The notes below the pieces were generated by a model. It had not been told where the DNA came from and did no database searches. It saw only the letters and a list, made by a program, of their open reading frames with translations. A stretch of 64,000 nt of DNA from assembly GCF_014397785.1 (NCBI RefSeq), contig NZ_VZQQ01000007.1, forward strand, positions 1 to 64,000. The letters are read 5' to 3'. The stretch comes from Paraburkholderia podalyriae. Lineage in GTDB: Bacteria; Pseudomonadota; Gammaproteobacteria; Burkholderiales; Burkholderiaceae. Positions 7,775 to 17,669 of the stretch are shown here, one piece after another (positions within the stretch are counted from its first letter, which is position 1; each line of letters starts with the position of its first letter). A program made the translations under genes and the position numbers.

Positions 7775-9451
7775 ATGATTCTGAATAAACTGTCTGTGAA
7801 GGCAAAGCTCACGGTGGCTTTCGGGGCATTGGCCTTTATCGTGCTGATCGTCTCGGGACTATCGCTGTGGGAGCTGAACGACGCGAACGACCGTTTTTCC
7901 GGCTATATCAGTGGTATCGACGCGCGAGCCAAAGCGGCTGAAGCTGTTCGCAATGCTGTTGATGATCGCGCCATGGCGGTGCGCAATCTGGTGCTGGTTA
8001 CCACTGCTGCCGACGTTGAGCTTGAAAAGGCTGCTGTCGAGGAAAGCGAACGCAAGGTGGAGACCCGACTGGAAAAGTTTAACGCGATGGTGGCTGGCGC
8101 TTCCGACATGAGCGACAAGGCACGGAGTCTCGCGGCCGAACTTCCGCGAATCGAAGCGCTTTACCGTCCCGTGGCGCTGGAAATCGACAAGCTGGCCGTC
8201 AACAATCAACGCGACGCAGCGATTGCGGAGATCGACACCCGCTGCAGGCCATTGCTTTCGGCCTTCATCAAGGCGTCCAACGAATATCAGGGCTTTACCC
8301 GTGAACGTGCGGCACGGATGGTCCAACAATCAACGGATCAATTTGCGAGCCAACGGAACCTGCTGATTGCGATCTGTGTGGCCGCGGTCGCGATGGCGGT
8401 CGTGGCTGGCGTCGTCATCACGCGGGACCTGCTGCGCGCGCTGGGCGCCGAGCCGGCGGCACTGGGCGAAGTGACTCAGCGCGTGGCCGGCGGCGATTTG
8501 AGTCCGGTGCCGGGGGCGAAGAATGCGCGGGCCGGAAGTGTGCTTGCCTCGATGGGCGAGATGCAGGCCAGCCTCGTTCGCCTGATCGGTCAGGTCCGTA
8601 CTTCCGCCGACAGCATCGCCACCGGTTCAAGCCAGATCGCGTCGGGCAATGTGGATCTTTCGTCGCGCACGGAACAGCAGGCCGCATCGCTGCAGGAAAC
8701 CGCCGCAAGCATGGAAGAGCTGACCGCTACCGTGAAGCAGAACGCCGAGAACGCACAGCAGGCGAGCTCGCTGTCGGCCAACGCATCCGAAGTGGCGGGG
8801 CGAGGCAATCAGGTCGTTGGCAAAGTGGTCGACACGATGGGCGAGATCAGCACGAGTTCCAGCAGGATTGCGGATATCACCGGGATCATCGAAGGGATCG
8901 CGTTCCAGACCAACATCCTCGCACTGAATGCGGCGGTGGAGGCTGCCCGTGCAGGCGAGCAGGGGCGCGGGTTCGCGGTGGTCGCGAGTGAAGTGCGCAG
9001 CCTCGCCCAGCGGTCGTCCAGTGCCGCGAAGGAGATCAAGGATCTGATCAACGCGTCCGTTCAGAAGATCCGGGATGGGTCGTCGCTTGCCAATGAGGCG
9101 GGAAAGACGATGGCCGAGGTCACTCAGGCAGTGACACGGGTGACCGACATCATGGGGGAAATCGCGGCCGCGTCGACCGAGCAGAGTCGCGGGATCGAGC
9201 AGGTCAATCAGGCGATCACGCAAATGGACGAAGTGACGCAGCAGAATGCCGCGCTGGTGGAGGAAGCGGCGGCCGCGTCGAAATCGCTCGAGGATCAGGG
9301 CCGGCAGCTGAACCAGGCGGTTTCGTTCTTTCGTCTGGATTCCCAGCCCGCCGCCCATGCAACGGGCGGATCTACTGCCCCGGCAAACGTCCTGGTATCC
9401 CGGGTGCGGACCGCGCCGCCAGCACGCCGGAATATGCTGCTCGACCGGTGA
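7775..9451 (+). CDS. methyl-accepting chemotaxis protein (Tar/Tsr type)
   Basis: A 558-residue membrane receptor. Transmembrane helices at about 12-33 and 195-216 enclose a ~160-residue periplasmic four-helix-type sensor. A HAMP domain follows (~216-268), then the long signalling coiled coil with the highly conserved hairpin tip around [14 protein letters not shown]. It relays ligand binding to CheA/CheW. The C-terminus (R-N-M-L-L-D-R) lacks a CheR/CheB-tethering NWETF-like pentapeptide, as in many Burkholderia receptors. Its position just after a sugar-binding protein suggests, but does not prove, that it could sense that sugar through the binding protein. Confidence 0.93.
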   Translation: MILNKLSVKAKLTVAFGALAFIVLIVSGLSLWELNDANDRFSGYISGIDARAKAAEAVRNAVDDRAMAVRNLVLVTTAADVELEKAAVEESERKVETRLEKFNAMVAGASDMSDKARSLAAELPRIEALYRPVALEIDKLAVNNQRDAAIAEIDTRCRPLLSAFIKASNEYQGFTRERAARMVQQSTDQFASQRNLLIAICVAAVAMAVVAGVVITRDLLRALGAEPAALGEVTQRVAGGDLSPVPGAKNARAGSVLASMGEMQASLVRLIGQVRTSADSIATGSSQIASGNVDLSSRTEQQAASLQETAASMEELTATVKQNAENAQQASSLSANASEVAGRGNQVVGKVVDTMGEISTSSSRIADITGIIEGIAFQTNILALNAAVEAARAGEQGRGFAVVASEVRSLAQRSSSAAKEIKDLINASVQKIRDGSSLANEAGKTMAEVTQAVTRVTDIMGEIAAASTEQSRGIEQVNQAITQMDEVTQQNAALVEEAAAASKSLEDQGRQLNQAVSFFRLDSQPAAHATGGSTAPANVLVSRVRTAPPARRNMLLDR

Positions 9452-9495
9452 ACACACTGACGCGATCTTCTCCCTGGCCAGCACCTTTTTGAAAA

Positions 9496-10212
9496 TCAAA
9501 AAAGCCCGAAGGCCAGGCGATATCGCACACGGCTCATATATTTGCGGTAGGTGTCGTCTTTCGCTAACAAGCGTTCTTCCTGCATGATCCGTCCGATTTG
9601 CAGCGTCCACTGTATGAAAATCACGAGGACGTTCCAATGGCCAAAGTTTGCAAGCAGAAAGCCTGCATCGGTGACGAAATAGCCAAGGTACATCGGATGG
9701 CGGACGACGCGGTAGGGGCCGATGACGATCACTCCGCGATTGGCCGGCAACAGGCCAAATGAACGCCGAAGGGAGCACTTTGCGTAGACCTGGATGACGA
9801 CGCCCAATAGTTGTATCGCCACGGCATAAAATTCCGGTACCAGCCGGATGCCTGGCTCGGTCCGGATCGCCAGATAATAGAAGGTGCCGAAAAGGGTGAT
9901 CGCCAGGCTGACCGGATTCCAGTCGCGCTCGCGCGGCACGCGCGAGACGATCGCTAAACCCACGGTCAGCACGCCCGACAACGCGAAGAATATCAGCGTG
10001 ATACGAGACGGATCCATCAGATACTGGCGGGCCGTCGAGACCACGAATAGGGAAAGCACCACAGCGGTAAGGGTTCGCACGACGATTTCTGTCGCGAGTT
10101 GCATGCGCGTCAATCGAGTTCGTTCCGCTGGGCGTGAAGGCGCTTGTGCACCGGCTGTGAAGCTGCTGGAATCGGCCGGCCGAGTTGCCAGAGCTGAGCT
10201 ATCCAATTTCAT
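9496..10212 (-). CDS. isoprenylcysteine carboxyl methyltransferase (ICMT)-like membrane protein
   Basis: A 238-residue protein with about five hydrophobic helices and the C-terminal motif G-P-Y-R-V-V-R-H-P-M-Y-L-G-Y typical of the ICMT/PEMT membrane methyltransferases, which use S-adenosylmethionine. The start at 10212 (MKLDSSALA) follows GGGGGA by 8 bases; a longer frame to 10395 would run into the tadC 3' end. It lies downstream of tadC of Tad locus 1 on the same strand after a 145-base gap, so co-transcription is possible. The bacterial substrate of such enzymes is generally unknown. Confidence 0.75.
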   Translation of the reverse strand: MKLDSSALATRPADSSSFTAGAQAPSRPAERTRLTRMQLATEIVVRTLTAVVLSLFVVSTARQYLMDPSRITLIFFALSGVLTVGLAIVSRVPRERDWNPVSLAITLFGTFYYLAIRTEPGIRLVPEFYAVAIQLLGVVIQVYAKCSLRRSFGLLPANRGVIVIGPYRVVRHPMYLGYFVTDAGFLLANFGHWNVLVIFIQWTLQIGRIMQEERLLAKDDTYRKYMSRVRYRLAFGLF

Positions 10213-10357
10213 TAGTGAGTCCCCCGAATAATGACTGTGCAATGGGTACGCCGCGTTCGCCGCGCGTCCTGCTGTCGTTGGTTTCAAGGCCTGAAGGCCG
10301 AATCTCTTGTAGCGCCGCCATGAGTTCCAGGCGAATGCCACCGGACGATGCCGGATC

Positions 10358-11326
10358 TCAGCTGCCCGAGCCGGACAGCGCCGGCAACAACGCACGATAG
10401 ATCTGGATACATGCGGGACCGATCAGCACCGTAAGTAGCGCAGGAAAAATGCAGAAAATCAGCGGGAACATCAGCTTCAGCGCGATCTTCGCGGCGCGTT
10501 CCTCGGCGAGCATCTTGCGACGCGTGCGCAGCGTGTCGGACATGACCCGCAGCGACGCGCCGATGCTGGTGCCGAAGCGTTCCGCCTGAATCAGCATCGA
10601 TGCGAACATATTGATGTCCTCGACACCGGTGCGCAGTGCGAGGTTGCGAAGCGCTTTTTCTTTTGAGAAGCCGGAGCGCATTTCAAGCAACATCAATTGC
10701 AGTTCGCTTGCCACCGCCGGGCTGCCGATCCCGATCTCGTCGGCGACGCGCATCAGCGCGGCGTCAATGCTCAGGCCCGCTTCGACGCACACCGTCAGCA
10801 AGTCGAGCGCATCCGGAAAGCCCTCGAAGATCGCGCGCTGACGCAGTGCCCGGCAGTGCGTTAGCACGACATTCGGCGTGTAATAGCCGATTGCTCCAAG
10901 CAGTGTCAGGAGCATCCACAGCACCGGCTGGTTGTCCACGAGCGTTGAGCCCAACAGCCACAGTGTCCCGAGCCCGAGTAGCGGCAGCAGCAGCGCGAGA
11001 ATCGTCTTCGCCGTGAAATAGAGCGAAGCGGATGTCGGCGTGCGCCAGCCGGCGTTCATCAGACGCAGCCGTAACGGGGAGTCTTCCCAGCCCTCTTTCG
11101 GGATGGAGAGCCGCGAAATCGGACGTGAGATGTCCGCAATTTTTTCGGCCCACGCGACGCCAGTCGGCGAGGACGGTTCCACCGGCACGGACACGCCGCC
11201 CGCCTGCTCGATGCGGCGTTGCATGTCGCGCGGCGCCAGCCAGAAGATGAGGCCGGCGACTGCGCCGGATACCGCCACAAACAGGCTGCCTAACAGCAGC
11301 ACGTGGGTGGAATTGAGGGTTTCCAT
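10358..11326 (-). CDS. tadC: Tad locus 1 inner-membrane platform protein TadC
   Basis: A 322-residue protein with an N-terminal helix, two central hydrophobic helices (~110-165) and a C-terminal GspF/T2SSF domain (G-F-P-D-A-L-D-L-L-T-V-C-V-E-A-G-L-S motif) ending in a last hydrophobic helix. TadC pairs with TadB as the inner-membrane base of the Flp pilus machine, on which the TadA ATPase acts. It is the last tad gene of the locus, 39 bases after tadB, preceded by GGAGAACTCTG. Confidence 0.92.
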   Translation of the reverse strand: METLNSTHVLLLGSLFVAVSGAVAGLIFWLAPRDMQRRIEQAGGVSVPVEPSSPTGVAWAEKIADISRPISRLSIPKEGWEDSPLRLRLMNAGWRTPTSASLYFTAKTILALLLPLLGLGTLWLLGSTLVDNQPVLWMLLTLLGAIGYYTPNVVLTHCRALRQRAIFEGFPDALDLLTVCVEAGLSIDAALMRVADEIGIGSPAVASELQLMLLEMRSGFSKEKALRNLALRTGVEDINMFASMLIQAERFGTSIGASLRVMSDTLRTRRKMLAEERAAKIALKLMFPLIFCIFPALLTVLIGPACIQIYRALLPALSGSGS

Positions 11327-11365
11327 CAGAGTTCTCCAGGTCTTTTTATGCGCGGTGGCCTGCCG

Positions 11366-12349
11366 TCACACACGGATGTTCACGATGCGCCGCATCCACA
11401 TCACGCCGAATACCATCGAGGCAAGGATCACCTGGGTGACCTTCAATCCGGCCGGGTCCTGCCACAGCATCGCAAGAAACTTGGGGTTCATCGCCTGCAT
11501 TACGCCGCCGGCGACGAACGGCAACAGCCCGAGAATCCACGCGGACAGACGCCCCTCCGCAGACAGCACGCGCACCTTGTCTGCCAGGTGCAGGCGCGCG
11601 CGAACCAGCGACGCAATGCTGTCCAGTATCTCGGCCAGGTTGCCGCCGGTTTCCCGCTGAATCAGCACCGCGATCACGAAATAGCGCAGATCGGGCACAG
11701 GGACGCGTGTGGCAAGATTCATCAGGGCTTCATTCAGCGCGACGCCGTAGTTGATCTCATCGAACACGATGCGAAATTCGCTGGCCATCGGCTCTGCAAA
11801 CTCGCTGCCTAGCATGCCGATCGAGGTCGGGAAAGAATGCCCCGCGCGCAATGCCCGACTGATCATGTCGGCGGCGTCGGGCAACTGCTTCTCGAGCACG
11901 CGCAGGCGCTCGCGGCGCTTGTGCAGGACCCGCAGCGTCGGGAAAGCGAACGCGGCGAGGCCGGCCAGCATGATCATCGGCATCGGCACTGGGATCGGCG
12001 CGAAACTCGCAGCCCCCGCCACGATCGCGACGGCGAGCACGCTGTGCCCGGCGAGGCGTCCCACAGTGAGGCTCAACCCGGACTGCAGAATGATCCGGTC
12101 GAGCATCTGCACGCGCGGCACGTGCATCATCAGTGCGTCGAGTTGCTTTGACTCGCTGAGCATGTGCTGCTTCAGGATCGTCAGACGCTCTCCCTGCACT
12201 TGCGCGCCCGCCGACAGTGCCTGAATGCGCTGCTCGAGGCGGCGCGCGGCAGGACCGTGGCGGCCGTTCCACCATTGGTACAGGCCAGCGGTACCCAATA
12301 CCACGGCGACGAACAGCAACACGACGAAGGCGTAGAAGATCGGATTCAT
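11366..12349 (-). CDS. tadB: Tad locus 1 inner-membrane platform protein TadB
   Basis: A 327-residue protein with an N-terminal helix, two central helices and a GspF-type domain (Q-L-P-D-A-A-D-M-I-S-R-A-L-R-A-G-H-S). The motif Q-R-E-T-G-G-N-L-A-E-I-L in the second half is diagnostic of TadB. The start at 12349 (MNPIFYAF) follows GGGAGA by 6 bases; the longer frame would overlap the tadA coding end by over 100 bases. It forms the pilus platform with TadC. Confidence 0.93.
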   Translation of the reverse strand: MNPIFYAFVVLLFVAVVLGTAGLYQWWNGRHGPAARRLEQRIQALSAGAQVQGERLTILKQHMLSESKQLDALMMHVPRVQMLDRIILQSGLSLTVGRLAGHSVLAVAIVAGAASFAPIPVPMPMIMLAGLAAFAFPTLRVLHKRRERLRVLEKQLPDAADMISRALRAGHSFPTSIGMLGSEFAEPMASEFRIVFDEINYGVALNEALMNLATRVPVPDLRYFVIAVLIQRETGGNLAEILDSIASLVRARLHLADKVRVLSAEGRLSAWILGLLPFVAGGVMQAMNPKFLAMLWQDPAGLKVTQVILASMVFGVMWMRRIVNIRV

Positions 12350-12399
12350 GGATGTCTCCCAAAACAGAAGGTCAGCGCCGCCACCGTCCGGCGCGCCCG

Positions 12400-13767
12400 T
12401 TACGCGGTCTCGAAGTGTCGCGCTGGATCGTAAATCTGGTCGCGTAGCGTGATGCCGAACGCCTGCAACCGGTCCGCAAACCTGGGCCGCACGCCGGTCG
12501 CGCAAAAGTAGCCGCGTACCGCACCGCTCTGATCGACACCGGTTCGCTTGAACGTGAAGATCTCCTGCATGTTGACGGTATCGCCTTCCATGCCCGTCAG
12601 TTCCTGGATGCTGATGATTTTTCGGCGCCCGTCGGCCAGCCGGGCCGTCTGGACGACTACCGAGATCGCCGACGATATCTGCTGGCGCAGGTTCTTCGGC
12701 GGCACTGCGAGTCCGGCGAGGCTGATCATGTTTTCGAGGCGGGTCAGCGCGTCGCGCGGCGTGTTCGCGTGAATCGTCGCGAGCGATCCTTCGTGGCCGG
12801 TGTTCATCGCATTGAGCATGTCGAGTGCTTCCGCGCCGCGCACTTCCCCGAGGATGATGCGATCGGGGCGCATCCGCAGCGCGTTGCGAACGAGCGTGCG
12901 TTGGGTGATCTCGCCTCGTCCTTCGACGTTCGGCGGCCGCGTTTCCAGGCGCAGGACATGTCGCTGACGCAACTGAAGCTCGGCCGCATCCTCGATCGTC
13001 ACGATGCGCTCGTCCTCCGGGATGAAGCCCGACAGGATGTTCAGCAGCGTGGTCTTGCCGCTGCCGGTCCCGCCCGATACGAGGGTGTTTATTTTTGCGC
13101 GCGACAGAGCGTCGAGCAGCTCGGCCATCGGCGGCGAAAGGCTTTGCGATGCGACCAGATCCGATACCTGCAGCGGGCTGACGGCGAAGCGCCGGATCGA
13201 CACCAGTGGCCCGTCGATGGCCGATGGCGGGATGATCGCGTTGACCCGCGAGCCGTCGGGCAGGCGCGCGTCGACCATCGGGCTCGACTCGTCGATGCGG
13301 CGTCCGACTCGCGAGACGATCTTCTCGATGACCTTCATCAGGTGCGCGTCGTCGTAGAAGGTCACGTCGGTCAGTTCGAGTCGGCCACGGCGTTCGACGT
13401 AGGTCGTGTGGTGTGTGTTGACGAGTATGTCGGAGACGGTGGGGTCGCGCAGCAGCGCCTCGAGCGGGCCGAAGCCGAACATTTCGTCATGGATGTCGAT
13501 CGCGAGCTGCTTGCGCTCCAGATCGTTGACCGGCGTCTTCTCCTCCTCGAGGATGCGCGTGATCAGCGCGTTGACCTCCTGACGGACCTGTTCGGCGGGC
13601 AAGCGCGACAGCCGTTCCAGTTCCACGCGATCGAGCACGATTCCGTGGACCCGTTGCTTCAGTTTCTGATATGCGACGCGCGCCAGACCGGGCGATGCCC
13701 CGTCGCCGGAATGGCGCGCTGGCAGCGCATGGATCATGCTGAACGATAGTTGTTCGCGTAATGACAT
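12400..13767 (-). CDS. tadA: Tad locus 1 secretion ATPase TadA/CpaF
   Basis: A 455-residue GspE-family hexameric ATPase that powers Flp pilus extension (and in TadA systems also retraction). Visible are the Walker [11 protein letters not shown], Walker [10 protein letters not shown] and the Asp box [10 protein letters not shown], plus the His box [12 protein letters not shown]. The start follows GAGGAGAG closely. It lies 21 bases after tadZ in the same operon. Confidence 0.95.
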   Translation of the reverse strand: MSLREQLSFSMIHALPARHSGDGASPGLARVAYQKLKQRVHGIVLDRVELERLSRLPAEQVRQEVNALITRILEEEKTPVNDLERKQLAIDIHDEMFGFGPLEALLRDPTVSDILVNTHHTTYVERRGRLELTDVTFYDDAHLMKVIEKIVSRVGRRIDESSPMVDARLPDGSRVNAIIPPSAIDGPLVSIRRFAVSPLQVSDLVASQSLSPPMAELLDALSRAKINTLVSGGTGSGKTTLLNILSGFIPEDERIVTIEDAAELQLRQRHVLRLETRPPNVEGRGEITQRTLVRNALRMRPDRIILGEVRGAEALDMLNAMNTGHEGSLATIHANTPRDALTRLENMISLAGLAVPPKNLRQQISSAISVVVQTARLADGRRKIISIQELTGMEGDTVNMQEIFTFKRTGVDQSGAVRGYFCATGVRPRFADRLQAFGITLRDQIYDPARHFETA

Positions 13768-13788
13768 GAAGCTCTCCTCGTCGAAGCG

Positions 13789-15000
13789 TTACGAGATCTT
13801 GGGCTGCCGCGGTGCGACGGAGCGCCTGAACAAATTCCCAAAAAGCGGTTCATTGCGCTTGTCGGCGGGCGCGACGCCCGAGGACTCGGTGGCGATGTTT
13901 TGCGCGAGCGTTTGCAGGCTCCGTGCGAGCGGGCTTTTGGGAGCCATCTTCAACACCGGCTCTCCCTGATTGACCGCCTCATATGCCACCTGTGGATCAT
14001 CGGGAATCATGTGCGATGGCCGCTTGCCCAGCACCTGTTCGAGTGCACTCCTGGCGCGCTCGTCGCCGCGGCGGTGCCGGTTGAGCAGCACCCGGAGCCG
14101 GTCAGGCGGGTAAGCAAGCGACACGAGGATTTCCTGCAGGCGCAGCGCGGCCCGCACGTACGGCATGCTTGCCTGAAGCACCATATGCACCTGGGCGCTG
14201 CGGTCGAGCGCGACGATCGATAACGCATTGATGCTCTGGCCCAGATCGAACAGCACGACGTCGTAGCGTGGCGCTGCGACGCCGAGAATCCACTCGAGTT
14301 TTTCCTCGCGAATCTCGTGCGCCTTGAGCGGATCACCCGCGCCCGCGAGGACGTGAAAGCCGGGGCTCACGTGCGTGAGGGATTGATCGAGAAACGCGGC
14401 ATCCATCCGGTCGATCTGCGCGCACATCTGTGGCAGCGTCGATGGCGGCGACTGGTCGCTGACAAGGAACGCCGCATCGCCGAACGACTGGTTCAGGTCG
14501 ACCAGTAGCACCCGCTTGTCGTGCAATGCGGAGATCGCATAGCCGGCGTTTGCTGCGATGAAGCTGGTACCTGCGCCGCCTTTGCAAGAAATGAACGACG
14601 CGATATGCGTTTGGTGCCGTTGGTGTGCGGCATGCTGCGCATTCGCGCGCTTGAGCGCGTCGTCGAGGGCGCGCGGCTCCAGCGGCCAGTTGAGGACGTC
14701 GCGAATGCCTGCCCGCATCGCCGCGATCAGTGCGTCCGGCGACGCTTCGGACAACAACAGTATGCAGATCAGGCGCGCATAGCGGTGAACCAGTGTGTCC
14801 ACGGCCGCCAGTTCGGCCCGTTCGAGCGACGGCGCGTCGATGATCAGCACATCGAAAGCGTCGAGGCTGTCGCCGCGCTCCAGCAACGTCGACGGCGCAC
14901 CGTGCGTTCGTGTGGTGGTGTAGCTGCCGAAGTCCGAGACAAGGCGAACGATCTCGGACATCCGGGCAGCGTGTTCCGAACTGATGAGGATATTGAGCAT
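13789..15000 (-). CDS. tadZ: Tad locus 1 localisation ATPase TadZ/CpaE
   Basis: A 403-residue protein with an N-terminal receiver-like domain and a C-terminal ParA/MinD-type ATPase domain with a deviant Walker A (C-K-G-G-A-G-T-S-F). Such proteins localise the Tad machine, often at a pole. The start at 15000 (MLNILISSEHAAR) was chosen because the longer frame would overlap the upstream pseudopilin gene completely. It lies 23 bases after the TadE-like gene. Confidence 0.9.
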   Translation of the reverse strand: MLNILISSEHAARMSEIVRLVSDFGSYTTTRTHGAPSTLLERGDSLDAFDVLIIDAPSLERAELAAVDTLVHRYARLICILLLSEASPDALIAAMRAGIRDVLNWPLEPRALDDALKRANAQHAAHQRHQTHIASFISCKGGAGTSFIAANAGYAISALHDKRVLLVDLNQSFGDAAFLVSDQSPPSTLPQMCAQIDRMDAAFLDQSLTHVSPGFHVLAGAGDPLKAHEIREEKLEWILGVAAPRYDVVLFDLGQSINALSIVALDRSAQVHMVLQASMPYVRAALRLQEILVSLAYPPDRLRVLLNRHRRGDERARSALEQVLGKRPSHMIPDDPQVAYEAVNQGEPVLKMAPKSPLARSLQTLAQNIATESSGVAPADKRNEPLFGNLFRRSVAPRQPKIS

Positions 15001-15023
15001 GATGTGGTCACCAGGTGGACGCT

Positions 15024-15485
15024 TTAGTTGCACGTGGTGCCGCCGCTCGAGCTGGTCAGGCTCTCGCGCGGCAAGGTAGTGGTGAATGGCGGCATCGTCA
15101 GACTCTGCGGCACGAACGGAATGATGGTTTGCACAGTGACGCCAGTAATGCTGACCGTGACCGTGTTGCATGAGTTACGTGCCGTGGAGACGTCCGCGTC
15201 GCACCCGGCCGGCAAATAAGACACGTCCACGTTCGCGTTATTCAGCAACGGCAGCAGTGCTTGCATTCGCGTTTTGATCACGGCCGCGTTGGCATCGCAT
15301 ACCACGGCAGTGCGTGCTCCCAGCCGGACTGCCTCGCTCGCGGTGTTCCAGTCGAAGAGCACGCGGGAGAACTCGCAGATACCGATGAGCAGCATGCACA
15401 ACATGCCTGAGACCAGTGCGAATTCGACTGCGGTTGCGCCGCGCTGGCCGCGCAGCGAAGTACCTCGCAATGTCGGTGTTTTCAT
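15024..15485 (-). CDS. tadE: Tad locus 1 TadE-like minor pseudopilin (second)
   Basis: A 153-residue protein. Its N-terminus has a basic leader and the prepilin-peptidase site G-A-T-A-V-E-F followed by a ~22-residue hydrophobic helix, as in TadE/TadF pseudopilins. The C-terminal domain carries several cysteines (AVVCDANA, PAGCDAD, NSCNTV). The start overlaps the stop of the preceding TadE gene by four bases (ATGA). It is thought to be processed by the CpaA-type peptidase of the locus and to initiate pilus assembly. Confidence 0.88.
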   Translation of the reverse strand: MKTPTLRGTSLRGQRGATAVEFALVSGMLCMLLIGICEFSRVLFDWNTASEAVRLGARTAVVCDANAAVIKTRMQALLPLLNNANVDVSYLPAGCDADVSTARNSCNTVTVSITGVTVQTIIPFVPQSLTMPPFTTTLPRESLTSSSGGTTCN

Positions 15486-16009
15486 GACACTTGCCTCATC
15501 ACCGTCAGGATGTCGTTGAACGTCGTCGCGGTAGGGTTGAAAACCGGCAGGAGCGGCGCATAGGGAAAGCCCGTGATTTTCACTTCGACGAGGTTGATCG
15601 TGCCGACAGGCGTACCGGAGTTCACGCCGTTGTTCGAGTCGTACGTCGCGACGTTTGCGAACTGAGATGGATCCGACGGGCCTGTGCAAGGAGAAGCGCT
15701 GTCGCAGACCACCACGAGACTCGTCGTCAGACCCGGCACCAGGGACGACCCGGTGCAGCCCGTGTTTCCGTAAACCGCGAGACACAGCGCTTCGCTCTTA
15801 TACGTTGGATAAGAGGTGTCGGACGGCAAGTATTCCGACAGGTAGCGGGCGGCGTTGCGCGTCGACTTCGTGAGTGCCTCATATTGGTAAATGGCGCGTC
15901 CGAATTCGGACACACCGGCGACGAGCAGCACGAGCGGGATCAGCACGAGCGCGAATTCGACGGCGGCGACGCCGCGCATGCGTTTCGGAGAAACAGGACG
16001 CCTTTTCAT
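15482..16009 (-). CDS. tadE: Tad locus 1 TadE-like minor pseudopilin (first)
   Basis: A 175-residue protein with a basic leader (MKRRPVSPKRMRG), a processing site G-V-A-A-V-E-F and a single hydrophobic helix, then an extracytoplasmic domain with cysteines (ALCLAVYGNTGC, VVCDSASPC). This is the layout of TadE pseudopilins. It lies 8 bases after tadG and overlaps the second pseudopilin gene. Confidence 0.9.
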   Translation of the reverse strand: MKRRPVSPKRMRGVAAVEFALVLIPLVLLVAGVSEFGRAIYQYEALTKSTRNAARYLSEYLPSDTSYPTYKSEALCLAVYGNTGCTGSSLVPGLTTSLVVVCDSASPCTGPSDPSQFANVATYDSNNGVNSGTPVGTINLVEVKITGFPYAPLLPVFNPTATTFNDILTVMRQVS

Positions 16010-16017
16010 GACTGCTC

Positions 16018-17292
16018 CTATTGCACTAGCACCGGCACTTGCGGGCCGACCGCATTGACGTCGCCGGGCACGCCCTGGGTTGCGCAGGGGCTGCCGGGGT
16101 CAGTCGACCGGCCCCGGTATTCGAGGTGCACCGGGCCTGCACCGCCACCTTTTTCCATCGGGTCGAGCATCAGCACGCAGACCCAATCGAGGACGCTTGC
16201 CTGTTTCGCAGTGAGATACTGTGTGCAGTCCACCTCGGGAGCGAGCGCGAGCCTGCGGTCAGCCCCGCTGTAGTAATTGCTCTGCGTGGCGGTGCCGCCG
16301 GTGTTGAGCCCGGACTTCGGTGGTGACGGAGTGCCGTCACCCTGGTACGACGTGAATGTCGCTCGTTTGGCGACGAAATCCGGATAGGCGTTCTTTTGCG
16401 CTGTGAAAGTGGTCAACGTATAAGCGTAACCGGTGAAATCAGGCACACCATCGGATGGGCCCTTGTACTTGCCGCCATAGATCCCGAAGCGCGTGTTCCA
16501 TGCGAATGTATCGCTGACCTTGTTGCCCGGTGAGCCGAGCAGCGCACCGGCGGCCGGCAGCGTGCATTGGTTGCCCGTTAATTGTGAGGCGATCGAGCTG
16601 GCCGATTTATCTGAGTTGAGGCTGGCCCAGCCGAAGCTGCCAGCGCCATAGGTGGGCGGCGAGCCCGCTTTCGAAGTGATCCAGTCACCGATGTTGTAAG
16701 CCGCCCCCGCTACCGGCGGTGATGTTTCGGTACCCGGCTTGCAGATGAAGACAGGAAGCGCACAAGTCGTTTGCGCCGCGCCGACGGTGGCGACCGCGCG
16801 CGCGGAAACGTCCTGCGCCAGGGCCACGTTCACACCTGGCAGTACATTGAGCACCTGGATGAACCAATTGGCGATACCAGTGCTCGCCGCCGTGCACTGC
16901 ACATACTTGATGTTGGCCGACGTCGCCGCGTTAATCGCAGATCTGGGCTGGAAGGCGTTGCTGAGCGAAGTGCTGAACGTCACGTTGGTGTCGGTCAGGC
17001 TCTGCACCGCGCTTCCCTGAAAGTACGCATAGTTCAGATGCGCCGCCGTGATGCCGTCAGCCTCCGGAATTCTCAAGTCGATTGCCCCGGTCAAGTCCCG
17101 CGCAGCTGACAGCGCGCACGCGTCCGCACTATTCTGCAATTCGCTCTTGGTCACATACAGCTTGCCGAGGTCGAGCGCCAGGCCGACGAAGCCGATCAGC
17201 ACCACCAGCGACAGCGCGACGATGATCGACACCATGCCGCGCTCGCGATGACCCGCGCCGCGGCTCCCCGCACGTTGTATTTGGCGATCCAT
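16018..17292 (-). CDS. tadG: Tad locus 1 TadG-like pilus-associated protein
   Basis: A 424-residue protein with one N-terminal membrane helix (G-M-V-S-I-I-V-A-L-S-L-V-V-L) and the motif D-L-G-K-L-Y-V-T-K-S-E-L-Q-N-S-A-D-A-C-A-L, characteristic of the Flp-locus TadG family. The rest is a large extracytoplasmic domain with paired cysteines. TadG proteins are thought to anchor or cap the pilus; the exact role is not settled. It sits between the lipoprotein and pseudopilin genes, all on the same strand. Confidence 0.88.
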   Translation of the reverse strand: MDRQIQRAGSRGAGHRERGMVSIIVALSLVVLIGFVGLALDLGKLYVTKSELQNSADACALSAARDLTGAIDLRIPEADGITAAHLNYAYFQGSAVQSLTDTNVTFSTSLSNAFQPRSAINAATSANIKYVQCTAASTGIANWFIQVLNVLPGVNVALAQDVSARAVATVGAAQTTCALPVFICKPGTETSPPVAGAAYNIGDWITSKAGSPPTYGAGSFGWASLNSDKSASSIASQLTGNQCTLPAAGALLGSPGNKVSDTFAWNTRFGIYGGKYKGPSDGVPDFTGYAYTLTTFTAQKNAYPDFVAKRATFTSYQGDGTPSPPKSGLNTGGTATQSNYYSGADRRLALAPEVDCTQYLTAKQASVLDWVCVLMLDPMEKGGGAGPVHLEYRGRSTDPGSPCATQGVPGDVNAVGPQVPVLVQ

Positions 17293-17313
17293 GATGCCCT
17301 CGGCTCGAAGTGT

Positions 17314-17649
17314 CTACTGGCCGCTTGACGGGGCGGTGAGCATGCCCCCGCCACTGTTTCCGTTGCTGCCCACGCCAATCACGAACGCGTTGCTGTTCTG
17401 CGGGGCTTGCTGGATCGACTTGTTGTAGTTCGACATCGCCGCAACTGCGGCCTTGCCGTCGAGCCCGTCGACGGACGGATTATGGGTCGCCGCGTCGGGA
17501 TCGATGATCTGCGCCTGCGTTACGGTCCGCACGGCCTGGCCGAAGTGGCTGTCCCAGACGGGCGTCGACGACAGGCAACCGCTCAGTGCGGCACAGGCCG
17601 GTGCGATCAGTGCTGCCCAGCGCAAGAAGAGAATGTGGCGGGTGGTCAT
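17314..17649 (-). CDS. Tad locus 1 small lipoprotein
   Basis: A 111-residue protein with a signal peptide ending in a lipobox L-S-G-C (Cys25), followed by F-G-Q-A-V-R and D-G-L-D-G-K-A-A, a pattern seen in small lipoproteins of proteobacterial Tad loci, and a Gly/Asn/Ser-rich tail. It lies 20 bases after the secretin gene, so it may act in the place of a pilotin or CpaD-like partner. That role is inference from position; the clear CpaD-like protein is in locus 2. Confidence 0.75.
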   Translation of the reverse strand: MTTRHILFLRWAALIAPACAALSGCLSSTPVWDSHFGQAVRTVTQAQIIDPDAATHNPSVDGLDGKAAVAAMSNYNKSIQQAPQNSNAFVIGVGSNGNSGGGMLTAPSSGQ

Positions 17650-17669
17650 GATGTTCTCCTGGGGAGACT

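Noticed and set aside
9480..9505. AT-rich inverted repeat between the chemoreceptor and methyltransferase genes as a terminator
   Set aside because: The CTTTTTGA/TCAAAAAAG arms are imperfect and pure A/T, too weak to call.
13789..15171. Longer N-terminal extension of TadZ
   Set aside because: It would overlap the pseudopilin gene heavily and lacks similarity to the family; the start at 15000 fits.
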